A stretch of DNA of 64,000 nt, taken from positions 5,652,134 through 5,716,133 of the forward strand of contig CM055618.1 in assembly GCA_029379385.1 (NCBI GenBank), given 5' to 3'. Below the pieces are notes generated by a model that had not been told where the DNA came from, did not search any database, and saw only the letters and a program-made list of their open reading frames with translations. Every line of letters begins with the position of its first letter. Position 1 is the first letter of the stretch. A program made the position numbers and the translations under genes. Below, one piece after another: positions 1 to 11,070 of the stretch. This DNA comes from Quillaja saponaria. Its lineage: Eukaryota; Streptophyta; Magnoliopsida; Fabales; Quillajaceae.

Positions 1-1110
1 CCACTTGTCAAATAATGACTCCCGCTAATTCTATGTAATCCAATCTGGGTGCCTATCCTCCTTCCAAGCAAGCGGGCCCAATGTGTGTTTCTGACTCTGT
101 TCGTAAACGGCTTCTAGAATATATCAATGCATCTCTTCTCGATCACTACATCGAACATAGCTTGAGATGCAGCTTTCTTCTCGGGAAGGAGCCTAAACCG
201 TCACTACAACATAAATTACAAAACATAATCAAATTGTTAGTAATTTAACAACATATTAAATGAAATTAAAACTTAAAAGATAATATAATTAAACTCACTA
301 TAATATCATTACTAGCAAGAGGCCTTAACCTCCTCGGAGAACTTCTGGTAGTGGAAGATCAAATCTAGTAGGTGATTCATAACAATACCTCAAATGTTAG
401 CGCCCACCTTCATGTTCTTATGGTCGTCTCCAATGAATGCTCTGCAATAAAATAAAAAAATAAAAAAAGATACACACATACATAAAATACAAGGAATAAA
501 TACAATTGAAAAAAAAAAATATGAATATTATTTACCTATCTCATGTTATGTGGATAAGTGAGTGATCCTCCTCATTATCATTAGGAGGGGCAATCTTATT
601 CTTGCCATTCTTCCCCATTTGTGTGCCCGCGACACGCTCAGTAACACAGTCCTCCTCATGGGGGACATCGTCCTCCACAAAGGGCTCAAGATCCTCCTCA
701 TGCTCGATATCCTGATGACCTAAAGGTGCAATACAAATTAAGTACATGTAAGAACAATGAAGTTCATGAAAAATCAATAAATAAGAAAAATCCTTGTTAA
801 ACTTAAATTGGCACTTACATGTCGATATAGATTCTAAGCTCAATGGGATCTGAATTGTGTCCACATTAGATAGGTTTCGAACCTACTCCAAAGATGAAGC
901 AACAGAACATTGGGAGGTAGATATGCAACTGCAAAGAAGCTGGAGGTGGAGGTGGAGGTGGAGTTGCAGCTGCAATTGTAGAAGGAGCTTGTGGAGTTGT
1001 AACCAGCTCTAGTTGTAGAGGGAAAAGCCGCTACTGTAGATAGAGATGAAGCCCACGATGTAGACGAAGATGAAGCTCCATAATATCCTTGGAGGGGGGT
1101 AACACTTTCT
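1..1110 (-). mobile_element. CACTA (En/Spm) transposon remnant, pfam03004-type ORF pieces
   Basis: Read on the minus strand, this stretch is collinear with the plus-strand element at 42,790-43,480. Shared blocks are: 541-625 ('caagaataagattgcc', 'gataatgaggaggatca', 'ttatccacata'), 310-445 ('cagagcattcatt', 'cttccactac', 'gaagttct') and 1-235 ('aggctccttcc', 'ttggaaggaggatagg', 'gcgggagtc'). The block order and the AT-rich intron-like spacers between them are the same in both copies. The 5' part of the ORF (about 880-1,090) is rich in Ser, Thr and Pro codons. The family resembles the second ORF of plant CACTA elements (Transposase_24, pfam03004), an accessory protein and not the TNP2 catalytic transposase. 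The reading frame is broken several times, so it is non-functional. The element continues left of the window; its other end is probably near 8,341. The family call rests on pattern recognition of short blocks. Confidence 0.6.
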
Positions 1111-3205
1111 CTAGCTAGGCATGACTATGTAATAGCAAGCTAGAAACTAATAACAAACTAACAAGAGCTTAAAAGTCAAATAGAAATGCTAATGACTTTA
1201 CGAACATGCTAGCAGTTCAAGAAATAGTTATGGACTAAACTAGTTGAAGTTCGAGATATAGCGAATTGATTTTCTTGCAAACATAGAAGCAAACATCAAA
1301 GGTTAGTGTAATACTACCAACAACAATTCTTAAAACTAAAACTCTCAAATTTCAGCTTAAGGTGATACCTTACTTTCAATATTTTTCATTACATAAGATT
1401 ATTGTTGTAGATGAGATATGAGAAGAGAGTGAGAAGACAGCAAACAAATTATTCTCAAGAATGTATTAAGAGATTCTAATATATAATTTGTCTGTTACTA
1501 GTTTCATTTCTTTCAAATATAAATTTAATGAACAAACAAAATTTTGATAGTTTTCAAAAATAATAATAAAAAAGACCTTTCGATTCTTTAATGTGATATG
1601 TTTATCCTCACATAAAATTAAAACCCAAAGCACTATTTTTATCTTTTACTTTATTTGTTCAACAATGTCATTTTGAAAACAATGGAGCTCCAACTATTTA
1701 CTTCAATAACTAAAACATGGTATGGAAGCGACTAAATAAGTAAACATGAAAACAATGTAAAGACACTAAGGACTTTACTTAATCATTGTTGAACTCAAAA
1801 TATAAATAAGAATGACATTTCCTAATGAGTTTAAAAAAATGGAACTTATGAAAAATGCAAGGATGCTTAGTAAATTCTAGATCTCCTATACAAATATAGA
1901 GACATAACTCACAAATTAAGGACTTGATTGACAAGTTGATTGAACACTAAACTACTAGTAACTTGAGCTTCAAAATCATATAACATTTTATTCTTTCCCA
2001 TATGCAGGGCTAACATGATAGCTCCAATAATATTCAGTAAATTGTTTCTAAAACAAATTACAAATATTCTTTGAGATTATCATAATATTTGTTGCTCCTT
2101 TGAAAATCCAACTACCAGTTTGTTAAATACAATCTCTTCACTAATTTTTATAATTGTTTATCCCTATCCTATATTTTAAATAACAGAGACAACGATGGAA
2201 ACATTGTTTGTCCTTATCCTAAATCTTAAATAACAGAGACATCGATGGAAACATGAAACTACTTAACAACTAAACATAAAACTATAAAAAGACAGCAAGG
2301 GTTAACAAACCGCACTACTGTAAATATGGAGACATATCTTGCATATTAAGTGCAAAACTAAAATTATGATTAATCCCCAATATATTTATAACTCAAGCTT
2401 CAAAATCGTATAACATTTCCCTCTGTTCATTGTTGCCTGCAGGCTTCATAGGATAACTCTATTAATCTTTATCAAGGATATTACTATCACCTGCTCTGGA
2501 CTAGTGCAAGTATAACCCACAAATATGCTACTTCCATCAACCTAAACCTTGATTGAAGAACTGAATTCATGCAGCTACACCACCATCAATGCTTGAATTC
2601 TTTAAAAAAGAACAACCAACGTGACCAAGCCAAACACCAGAACTCAATAACACTCAAACTCATATTTAGAAAACTAGCATTATCGGTACTCTATCTTTGG
2701 CTTTTGATAGAACCACAACACCAATCTCATCCTACATAAAACCAAACATGCTACATTAACTAATTGCAATTATAACAGTTAGTCAGAATCCATTCTCATA
2801 CTTATAGCCAACCTTCAATTCCTTCTGCCACGACACACATAACCACAACATACTTCACCACCCACTTTGCCTCACAATTGACAAAACTAATAACCTCATA
2901 ACACATACAAGCCTATTATAAAAAACCAAGGTGGTAAAGGTACAATTCTTCACTCTACATAATTAATTATAAGTCTATAATCATTGTGAACATCCCTGAT
3001 TTTTTCGAAATTGCTACAGTGGCATCTCAGTTTGCATCAAATAAAGATGGCGTAGGATTATGATCATTGGAAACTAGGGAAGACATGTTCTTTCTAGGGT
3101 TTAGGTTGTTTTGTTTTGTAATTGTTTAGTTAGCCACTATAAATTACATAAAGGTCAAGCTGAAATGCTTTTGAACCAAAAACAAAAACAAAAAAAAATT
3201 AGAAT
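1111..3205. other. AT-rich spacer with local duplications; no gene seen
   Basis: No coding region is recognisable. A degenerate duplication with about 410-bp spacing is visible: 'cttcaaaatcatataacatt' near 1,970 recurs as 'cttcaaaatcgtataacatt' near 2,397, with 'atagagacataactcacaaa' and 'atggagacatatcttgcata' ahead of them. The stretch lies between the CACTA ORF remnant and the likely CACTA end at 8,341, so it may be internal transposon sequence. Confidence 0.5.
2161..2254. repeat. 50-bp tandem duplication, two copies
   Basis: Two adjacent copies start at 2,161 and 2,211. They share 'aaataacagagaca' and 'cgatggaaaca' with a few substitutions. Confidence 0.75.
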
Positions 3206-3210
3206 TCAAC

Positions 3211-3383
3211 AAGGTATGTTCAAATGGTAAGGCACGCTTGAGTTTAGTGGTTGAGAGGCCTCTGCAATATCAAGGGTTCAAGCACGCAGGAAAACACTTG
3301 TAGGGAGGGGCATCCACGAACCCCGAACGAGATTAGGCTCACACCTAAAGGGGGAGGAGATAATTGTGAGAAATAAAAAAAAA
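3211..3383 (+). mobile_element. tRNA-derived SINE, copy 1
   Basis: The head has tRNA-like promoter boxes: a degenerate A-box region 'tggtaaggcacgc' and a B-box-like 'gggttcaagc' at 3,274-3,283. The body ends with 'gagattaggctcacacctaa' and 'gagaaataaaa' followed by an A-run. Other copies in this window are at 16,054-16,228 (plus) and about 19,944-20,545 (minus). No coding potential; it would need LINE enzymes to move. The target duplication is not clear here because the tail merges into a tandem repeat. Confidence 0.65.
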
Positions 3384-3919
3384 TATTAAAGAAAATTAAT
3401 TACCAAAATCCTTCTTTTGAGAGTTCAACAAAACTATAAACTGAAAAAAAGAAAAAAGAAAAAAGAAAAAAAAACCCCAGAACCATGATCACTTTAATAA
3501 TTTCTTTCTAGATACACATTTTCACATGGCCAAATTAAACTCAGTCCACTCAACCAAATGAAAAATGAAATGTAGGGAGTGTGAACATTAACTTGTAAGG
3601 GTTAGGTCTGACCTCGGCAAAGGCGGCAAGTGTGACAAGTGCTGTAGGGATTGGGTCTGATGATGGTCAACAAATCTGGGTTTAACTTCAACGGCGGCAG
3701 AGCTAAGAGATTAGCAATGGAGGAAAGAATAAGAAGGAAAAGGAAAAGGGGTTTAAACGAGATTAGGCTCACACGTAAAGGGTGTTGGGATACACCAAAC
3801 TATAAATTGACAAAAGGAAAGAAAAAAGAAAAAAGCAGAACCATAATCACTTTAATATTTTCTTTCTAGCTACACATGGCTAATCAAACTAAGTCCACCC
3901 AACCAAATGAAAAATGAAA
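3321..3919 (+). repeat. SINE-tail-linked tandem repeat, left part
   Basis: One partial unit (3,321-3,573) and one full unit (3,574-3,919, about 346 bp). Each unit runs from 'gggagtgtgaacattaac' through 'ggtctgacctcggcaaaggc', the SINE-like tail 'gattaggctcacac', a (GAAAAAA)n stretch, and 'cactttaatattttctttct' to 'caaatgaaaaatgaaatg'. The array continues at 7,397 after the solo LTR. The unit includes the 3' end of the SINE family, so a SINE tail seems to have been amplified with flanking DNA. Confidence 0.7.
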
Positions 3920-3924
3920 TGAAG
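3920..3924 (+). repeat. 5-bp target-site duplication of the solo LTR (left)
   Basis: 'tgaag' immediately before the LTR start TGTTAC; the identical 5 bp is at 7,397-7,401 immediately after the LTR end TGTGCA. Confidence 0.8.
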
Positions 3925-4245
3925 TGTTACAACCCTCATAGCCCAATATCGAAAAAGTAAATTTTTAGGCATAATGTGTAAATTTTTGTTATAATAAAAT
4001 AATAATAATAAATATGTAAACAAATTAAATAAGTAACAGGGTAATTGACATATTATAATCAATATTAAAAATATGAATTATAACAAATTGGTGTAACTCT
4101 TGATCGTAAATAAATTATATAAGTGTGAACAATTAATTAAAATTTGATTAATTCGAAAATTGATTTTATTTGGTTTAAATTTTCTTAATAAGTGAAATAA
4201 ATCTATACATAAAATAAACTAGTAAACATTTACAATGAGTAAGGG

Positions 4246-4279
<34 letters not shown>

Positions 4280-7200
4280 TATAATCAAAAATAAATATAC
4301 ATCACATGTTAATTTAAATGACTTAACCAAGATTTGTTTTCTTTTTTTCTTCCCTTTTTATCTTAATTTTTTTGTGTGGTGGGGCATTCTCCTTTGCCAC
4401 TGCCTGTGTTTCATTTTTTTTTGGTTCTCGAACTCTCCTTTCATCCTCTACTGATTGAGGATCTCAACTTCTCCTTCGCTCATTTTTTTTTCCCTAATTG
4501 GAAGCTATTGTCTTTCATTTCTCATGCCCTTAGCAGCCATCATATGTGGCAGCCCCTGTTTAGCCGTAAAGCTTCCTTCCCTGTTCTGCCTTTGCAAGTT
4601 TTCTAGCTAGTCGAGAGTTTCAGCTGCCCTCCTTGCTTGTTAGTTCATCCTTCCTTGCTTGGATTAGGTTGTTGGTGTGTGTATGTGAGTGGGAAGTGAC
4701 TAAGTAGCAGTTTTGTTTGTGGTTTCTGTAGTAGGACAGCAGCAAGATCCTTCCTTGGGTAGGCGTTCTAGCTTTTGTCAAGAGAAGATCAGCCTTGTTT
4801 TGGCCTTTTGTTTTCTCATCTTCATTTGATCTGTGGACCGTTCCAGTTGTGAGGATGTGATTGCCCTGCATCTTGGCATGCAGCCGTGAGGTGGAGTGGC
4901 TGTTTGGAGGTTGCAATGGCCTTCCTCACGTCTTCAACTCCTCCCTTGTTGGTGAGCTTTGTGCTTGCAACAAGCTAAGTTCTCCTTCTTGGCAAACATT
5001 GGCAGCTGTTTGGTGATGGCAGCAACTTGTATTCTTGGTAAAGGGTGAGGGTTGACCTTAAAGTTTTAGTGTTTTGATAGTCCTATTCCTTTAAATTATT
5101 GGTAATGTGAAATTAATGTAGTATGTTAATTAAATTGGGATCTATACATATATAGATATACATACACATTAAGGAAAATAATTTATGCACCCAAGGTGTT
5201 TGATAAAATATTCACAAGAAAACTAAGTAGAACTTTGTAATTAAAACTTGATAAATCTAAGTCTTGATGGCTAATTGTTTTAAAATTTTAAATAAAAGTT
5301 CATAGCAAGAGCAAAGGGTTAGTGGATGTATAAGAAGTGAATGAAAGTGAGTAGTGAATGTGATCAAAGGAGAGTTAGTTGGGAATAAAGTGTTGGAAAA
5401 TGAGAGTTAAGTGGTTTTGAAGGTGTGTAGGCAGATTTCTTGAGTAACAGAAATTCAATATTTTGAGTGTCTTCGGAGTAGAATTAAATTAAGAGTTCAA
5501 AAGATAAAATGTAGCTTATGGTCTTGAAATGTTTTCTACAAAACTTTGTAGCTTGATTCAAGTATGTTGTGAGTTAGAGCTATTAGACTCCGGCTAGTCC
5601 ATGCAGGATTTTTAGTGCCCTGTTTTCGGTTCATGTAAGGAATTGAGTGGGTTCAAGACTAATTTTAAGAAAAGTTTCTAAGTAATAAAGGTAGATATAC
5701 TTGTCTATTAATAAACTCGATAAACAGAATTTGATTTAGTTTTTCATAGAGAAAGTTATGTTCAATTAACTAAGGTAATGTCACAGTAGTCAAAACCTGC
5801 GTTTTGCAGAATTTAATGCAACTTCAAAGAATAAATGTATTGATATACAAATCTAAAAATTATAAATGATATACCATTATAAAGTTACATGTGTCTAGTA
5901 TTTTATAAATTTTACGAAACTAGATTCGGAATTTCCTAGAGAAATATATGACCGTTAAAGTGGACACTTGTCGAAACCTCAAGTTTGGACAGTTTCAACC
6001 TCTCTAACTCACTAAGTGCTTTCTATCTTTTCTAATGGTTTCATCTACCCTATGCATTGTCAAGACATTTAAAATGTCTCTTCATTATTAACCCTATCAC
6101 ATAAAGTCCAATTCATATTAATTGACATGTAATAACTTAATGGAAAACTTTCATAAAGCTATACAAGTTGAGATATAAGTTTAATAATTAAAAGATTATA
6201 ACAATAAAGTTTATGAACTAAGTATTGTTTGGGCATATGAATTTCAGTTTCGGATTCTAAGGGAGACCTGATGAGGCGCGTGGACGCAAGTGCGAGTGAG
6301 GAATGAAATCGGTTACGGGTGAGTGGTTAATTGTTGCCTTTAGAGGGTAGATTATTATGTTCAATTGTATGTATATTTAAATAAATGTTCTAGTGCAATA
6401 TTTTAATGAGTTAGTTGAATCATTTTGGTTTGAAATTGTCTATGGTTGATAAGGGCCAACACATGGAAGTTTTTTTGAGAAATTATTTTTATCTCCGAAA
6501 TTAAGATCCAGGTGCACCTAGGATATTCTGATTTAAAATCTTGAGAAATTTTGATTCTGATAAATGTTTTTTTAAATTGAGTGCTCAACTCTGGTGGGAT
6601 GGATTGTGTACGGAGATCAATTTGTTATACGAGCCCGTAAATCCCCGGTAGGGGGTGATAATGTTGTGCGGGCTAGGTCACTCGTTGGCCCTTTGGTTGC
6701 TTTGTTTGATATTATTGCTCTGATTAATTTGTGATCCTGTGTATCATGTAAATTGTAAATTTATGATGATTATAATGTATACGTGTAATGTGAATTAAGG
6801 TATGAACAATGTTACATGAGGTTATTATATATGTTATACGTTTGTGTTAGGTGATGCTAATACCCTTTCGGTACGATTTTCCATTCATAGAGTCTATATG
6901 ACTCACCCCTCTTTTGTGGTTTTGTTTTAGTAACAAGAATTCGATACTTGGCATCGTCGAGCTTATAACTTATCTATTGAATACAGCAAGGTAATTCCAG
7001 GATCTCAGACTTAAAGTTAAAGGATGAAAGTTTGCAATCACACTAGAACTGTAGGGTGTCTAATTTCCAATGATGTAAGCATCTAGTTATTTGTTTTATG
7101 ATGTAGATGGAGCAGAGCTCCTTGTTATCTTTATGTTATTGTTATGTGAAATCATGAGCATATGTATTTGTATTTTGACGCATGTTCCGTATTGCAGGAA

Positions 7201-7396
7201 ACTTCTGCCAAAATTTTCAGTAACTTGTTAATTATTACATGAAGTAAACTTTTACAGTGAACTTTGGTTTTAGAAGAGTTACTTTTATTTTTTAGTTGGG
7301 TCATGAGTCAGGTTTGTTACTATGTGTCTAAGTCAGGGTTACGGTGGATTGGTTACCCAATCCTCTGGCCAGTTATGCCTCCATGAGGGGTGTGCA
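3925..7396 (+). mobile_element. Solo LTR, Ty3/Gypsy (Tekay/Del-like) family, 3,472 bp
   Basis: Begins TGTTACAACCC and ends GTGTGCA, with TSD tgaag on both sides. It is homologous and collinear with the LTRs of the chromovirus at the right end of the window. 'acatatatagatatacatac' near 5,142 matches the region at about 56,140. The block 'taccctttcggtacgatttt' near 6,858 matches 57,229, 'gagtctatatgactca' matches 'gagtctttgtgactca', and 'aagtcagggttacg' near 7,330 matches 57,698. No internal protein domains lie within it, and flanking DNA is a continuous tandem unit once the LTR is removed. It therefore arose by LTR-LTR recombination of a full element. Short ORFs at 4,376-4,606 and 4,620-4,916 are LTR sequence, not genes. 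Confidence 0.85.
4246..4272. repeat. (TA)n microsatellite
   Basis: Uninterrupted TA dinucleotides within the solo LTR. Confidence 0.9.
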
Positions 7397-8000
7397 TGAA
7401 GAGTGTGAGCATTAACCTTTAAGGGTTGGGTCTGACCTCGGCAAAGGCGGCAGGTGGTATAAGGACTGGGTTTGACTGCGGCCAATGGAACTGGGTCTAA
7501 CTTCGATGGCGGCATAGCTCAGAGATTAACAATGGAGGAAAGAAAAAGAGGGAAAAGGAAAATACGTTCGAACAAGATTAGGTTCACACCTAAAGGGCGT
7601 GGGAATAATCGTGAGAAATAAAAAATAAATAAAAATTAGAGAAAATTAATTACCAAAATCCTTCTTTTCAAGAGTTTAACTAAACTATAAATTGATAAAA
7701 AGAAAGAAAAAAGAAAAAAGCAGAATCATGATCACTTTAATATTTTCTTTCTAGCACATGGCCAATCAAACTTAGTCCACTCAGCCAAATGAAAAATGAA
7801 ATGCAGGGAGTATGAGCATTAACCTGTAAGGGTTGGGTCTAACCTTAGCAAAGGCGGTAGGTACTGTAGGGACTGGGTTTGACGATGGCCAACAGAATTG
7901 GGTCTGACTTCGGTGGTGACAGACCTCAGAGATCAGCAGTGGAGAAAAGAAGAGGAGGGAAAAGGAAAGGAGGTCACAATATGAGATTCAAACAGGGACT
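7397..8000 (+). repeat. SINE-tail-linked tandem repeat, right part
   Basis: Continuation of the array at 3,321-3,919: the unit resumes at 'agtgtgagcattaacc', runs to about 7,802, and a further partial unit covers 7,803-7,985. Removing the solo LTR restores 'gaaatgaag-agtgtgagcat', matching the unit junction at about 3,570 and 7,800. The short ORF at 7,879-8,067 is repeat sequence. Confidence 0.7.
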
Positions 8001-8040
8001 ACTATTTGCTTTTGCCTTGACTCACAAAAGTACATTAAGT

Positions 8041-8341
8041 GGCAGTGGCAGACGCATATACAAATAAATTTTAAAAAAATAATATTATCAGGTCCACATC
8101 TGTAATGACAGAGACAGATAAAAAAAAAGAGACCTGGAAAAATTTCGCAAAAAAATTACTCCAATATAAACTAGTGTCTACGCTTACCTTAAAAGTATTT
8201 GAGTTTGGGCTGTTATTTTTTTAAATGATTATTTGAGTCTGCAAATATGCATACGCAAATAGCAATATGACATACGCAAATAATTAGAATTGGCCCCTGT
8301 ATTTTCTGCGTCTGCCGTACGCAATTATGATAATTTCTTGA
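8041..8341. mobile_element. CACTA subterminal region with truncated terminus
   Basis: Contains several 'acgcaaat' / 'gcgtctg' motifs in both orientations, like the last 200 bp of the CACTA element ending at 48,525 ('gcgtatgttatg', 'gacgcagaaaata', 'ctgcgtctg'). It stops at 'gataatttcttg', matching the 48,525 terminus 'tttcttgtagtg' with the final tagtg missing. It is probably the end of the element whose ORF lies at 1-1,110. The adjacent Copia LTR region begins directly after it. Confidence 0.45.
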
Positions 8342-8443
8342 TTCAAATCTCTAAAACCCAACTTGTGCTTGAGCTTTGAATCCTTCCATGGTTGAACCTT
8401 GCTCTTCTATTTCTCTTTAATCGAAGCTAGCTCTAATACCAAT
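8342..8443 (-). mobile_element. Copia-like internal fragment with primer-binding site
   Basis: On the minus strand the sequence just downstream of the LTR is 'attggtattagagctagc', matching the initiator-Met tRNA type primer-binding site (consensus TGGTATCAGAGC) at about 8,428-8,441. About 80 bp of leader follow, then the element ends at the CACTA-like terminus. No gag or pol is present. Confidence 0.55.
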
Positions 8444-8750
8444 TGTTAAGACCTTTCGCTCTTAATTGGAATTTTACAAGGAATTGCATAATCAGAGGAA
8501 ACTGGGAAGAGGGACCGAGGGAGATTGAGAGACAATGGAAAATTAACAAAAAACTACTCCTAACAGAAAGCAAAGAAAAATTCCATTACCTAAATTGCAC
8601 ACCAATTGCAAGTTAGCTAAGTCTTAGTTACAGGCAGATTTCTACCAAAATTACTAACAAGCCCCTGATACAATTTTTGAATGTAACTCCAAGCAAGAGA
8701 TGTCTGGTTTATCTACTAGTGTGCTACCTTCATGCCCTCATATAGGCATT
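8444..8750 (-). mobile_element. LTR of a Copia-like or TRIM element (minus strand)
   Basis: The minus-strand end is '...gaaaggtcttaaca', directly followed by the primer-binding site, so this is a 5' LTR in minus orientation of about 300 bp. The outer boundary (about 8,750) is approximate. No second LTR was found in the window. Confidence 0.45.
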
Positions 8751-9179
8751 GAGCTGTAAGTCTATTTTCAATTTATAATTATTTCAAATCAATATAGTCA
8801 TATATATATATATATATATACAACTAATATTCAATGTATATATTAACTAGGAAGGAGAGTACACTGATAGAGTTGAGGACGAGATGATACAAATTTGGGT
8901 AGAGATGGATAGGTTAGGCTATATAGATATTTTCATTTACATCTTGAATTCTAGGACTATTTATTTTTGTTATTTGAACTATTGGCTTTGTTACTTGAAA
9001 TTATGGAATTGTACAATTAGCTGTTATTGTTGAAATAATTTGATATTGTACTTGAGTTTCAAATGTTAAAAGACTTTGCAGGTTTTGGTTTGACACTGGA
9101 TGTTGAATTTTAAAAAGGTTTTATGTTGTAAATAAGGGAAATTCATATTAATTAGGAAATATATTTTATATATATAAAA
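8751..9179. other. AT-rich spacer, no gene seen
   Basis: Contains a (TA)n run at about 8,799-8,820. No recognisable coding or mobile-element signature. Confidence 0.5.
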
Positions 9180-9665
9180 AATAAAAATACTAGTATAACG
9201 AAGAATTTGCAATGGGTTGCTAAAAAAGCCGGATGAGCAAGAAATTTGCGAGGAGTTCGCAACAGATTTTATTAGAAAAAGCTAAGATTAGCGACAGAAC
9301 AAGAGGAACTAGTTAGGAATGTGTCTATAGATGCCTAGATGGAAAGGAAATAGAGAGGCAGCTACTAGTATTTGAAATGCTAAAATTTGTAAGATTAGTC
9401 AAACTTAACAAGGCTTTAGTGAAGGAATTGACAGTAAATTAAACTAATGTCGAATTTGTGATAACATTTCTGTTGGCAAGTTAACGGGAGATTCTGGAAA
9501 ATTTTGACATGATATTTTGCGTCAAAGTTAGGGAATCGTCCCTCACTAAATAATTTGTAAAAGACTTTCAAGGACTTTATTGTCAAATAGAAAATAAAAA
9601 TTAGCCATCGACATGATATTTGCAAATTAGACGCAGATCTGTCTTTAAGGAATTTGCAAGAGATT
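9180..9665. repeat. Possible decayed CACTA-type subterminal repeats
   Basis: Recurrent 'aatttgc', 'gttcgcaac', 'tagcgacagaa' and 'atttgcaagag' motifs recall the 'TTTGCGAC' subterminal repeats of some plant CACTA elements. No terminal CACTA motif is visible at either end, so this is weak. Confidence 0.25.
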
Positions 9666-9677
9666 AATATTTTTCAT

Positions 9678-9678
<1 letters not shown>

Positions 9679-9724
<46 letters not shown>
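9679..9724. repeat. (TA)n microsatellite, about 46 bp
   Basis: Uninterrupted TA dinucleotides. Confidence 0.95.
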
Positions 9725-9727
<3 letters not shown>

Positions 9728-11070
9728 GTAGTGCAATGGCTAGATTTCATGTCAAGTATGGCGACTTCCATATTGTAAAGAAGTCAAGCTTGCATTTTAG
9801 TTAGAAAGAATGAAGTTAATGCTCATATTGTAACAATAAATTTAATTAAGATTTATCAATTTATATTGCTTAAGTGCTGTTACTTCCACATTAACGATTG
9901 TTCTCCTTGCTCTAAATAGTAATATGATTTATCTATTTTATGCCAATAAACACAAATAGAATACCTATAAAAATGGTATTATTTATTTTTTAAAAAATTA
10001 AATAGTACATGGAGTCTTATGTTTTTGTATAATGTTGTGCCCACTTATCTTGTGCCCAGTGGGCATAGAATAGACAAACCATTTATACTAATAACAATAA
10101 CTAGATTTCAAGTGAATATTATAATTTAAGACCTCTTCATTTATAGAAGTTGGTTTAACTAAATCGATCAACTAATAAAAGTAGGTTTTCATTGACATCG
10201 AGTACATGTAATGTCAAACAGAAAACAGTAAAGGAAGCAACCATGCTAGCTAGCTAGCTAGGAAACAAACTCTAAAGATCATGCCGTTATACATAGAAAA
10301 TAAATACATACACTAGTTCCATTCTGAAGATGGAGCTAGCAGAGTTGTTGTCATCTCCCAAATACTTAAACCATCTAAATAACAACTTGTTAAACTCTGG
10401 TGGTGTGGGTTTCAGCAAGATTTGTCTTCTCAAGCATGTAGGAATTATGATATTGGGCAGGACATATATATTCTTAATTGTTTTCGCAACTTGTATTTAT
10501 TAAACGATATCTTTGATAGCATATAAAGTACAATAATTCTACATAAAAAATTAGATAATTTTTATATAAACAAGTGAGGTTTCCACTGCTCACAAAGATA
10601 AACTATGGTCCATACATTCATCAGTATTCACCAAATCTATTGTCTTTCCAAACTACTCAATTATTGAATTATTAATTATTCACAACTTTTCTTTACGAAA
10701 TAATTAAGTTTCCTTATTAATTTAAATGACCTTGTTATTCTTTAAAAGTTGATTTAATTACACGATGTCCGCTAAAGACTATATATATATATATATATAC
10801 AAGCTTGATTGCTGGGTGAGCATGCAACACCCTGCAGGTTGGAAAGTTTAAATTAATTAATTTTATATATTATATACTGGTTGTTGCCTTTTGCTTTTTC
10901 TTCAACATTACCCCAGTTTGTTATACATTTCAACAAGTTAAGTATGAGTTAGACATCCTCTAGTACATGCATGTTAGATATATAAAAAATGACCGAAATT
11001 CGATTCCATGTACACTGATCATCAACATGCAAAAAATAAAAGTATATCATATCTAGAAATCTAGTAACTT
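9725..11070. other. 3' flank of the 5-phosphatase gene; no other gene seen
   Basis: AT-rich DNA without coding signatures. A short palindromic 'ctagctagctagctag' run lies at about 10,244-10,260. The 3' UTR of the minus-strand gene must lie just below 11,071, but no canonical AATAAA was seen there on the minus strand. Confidence 0.5.

Noticed and set aside
4376..4916. ORFs at 4,376-4,606 and 4,620-4,916 as genes
   Set aside because: They lie wholly inside the solo LTR and are not conserved in the chromovirus LTRs.
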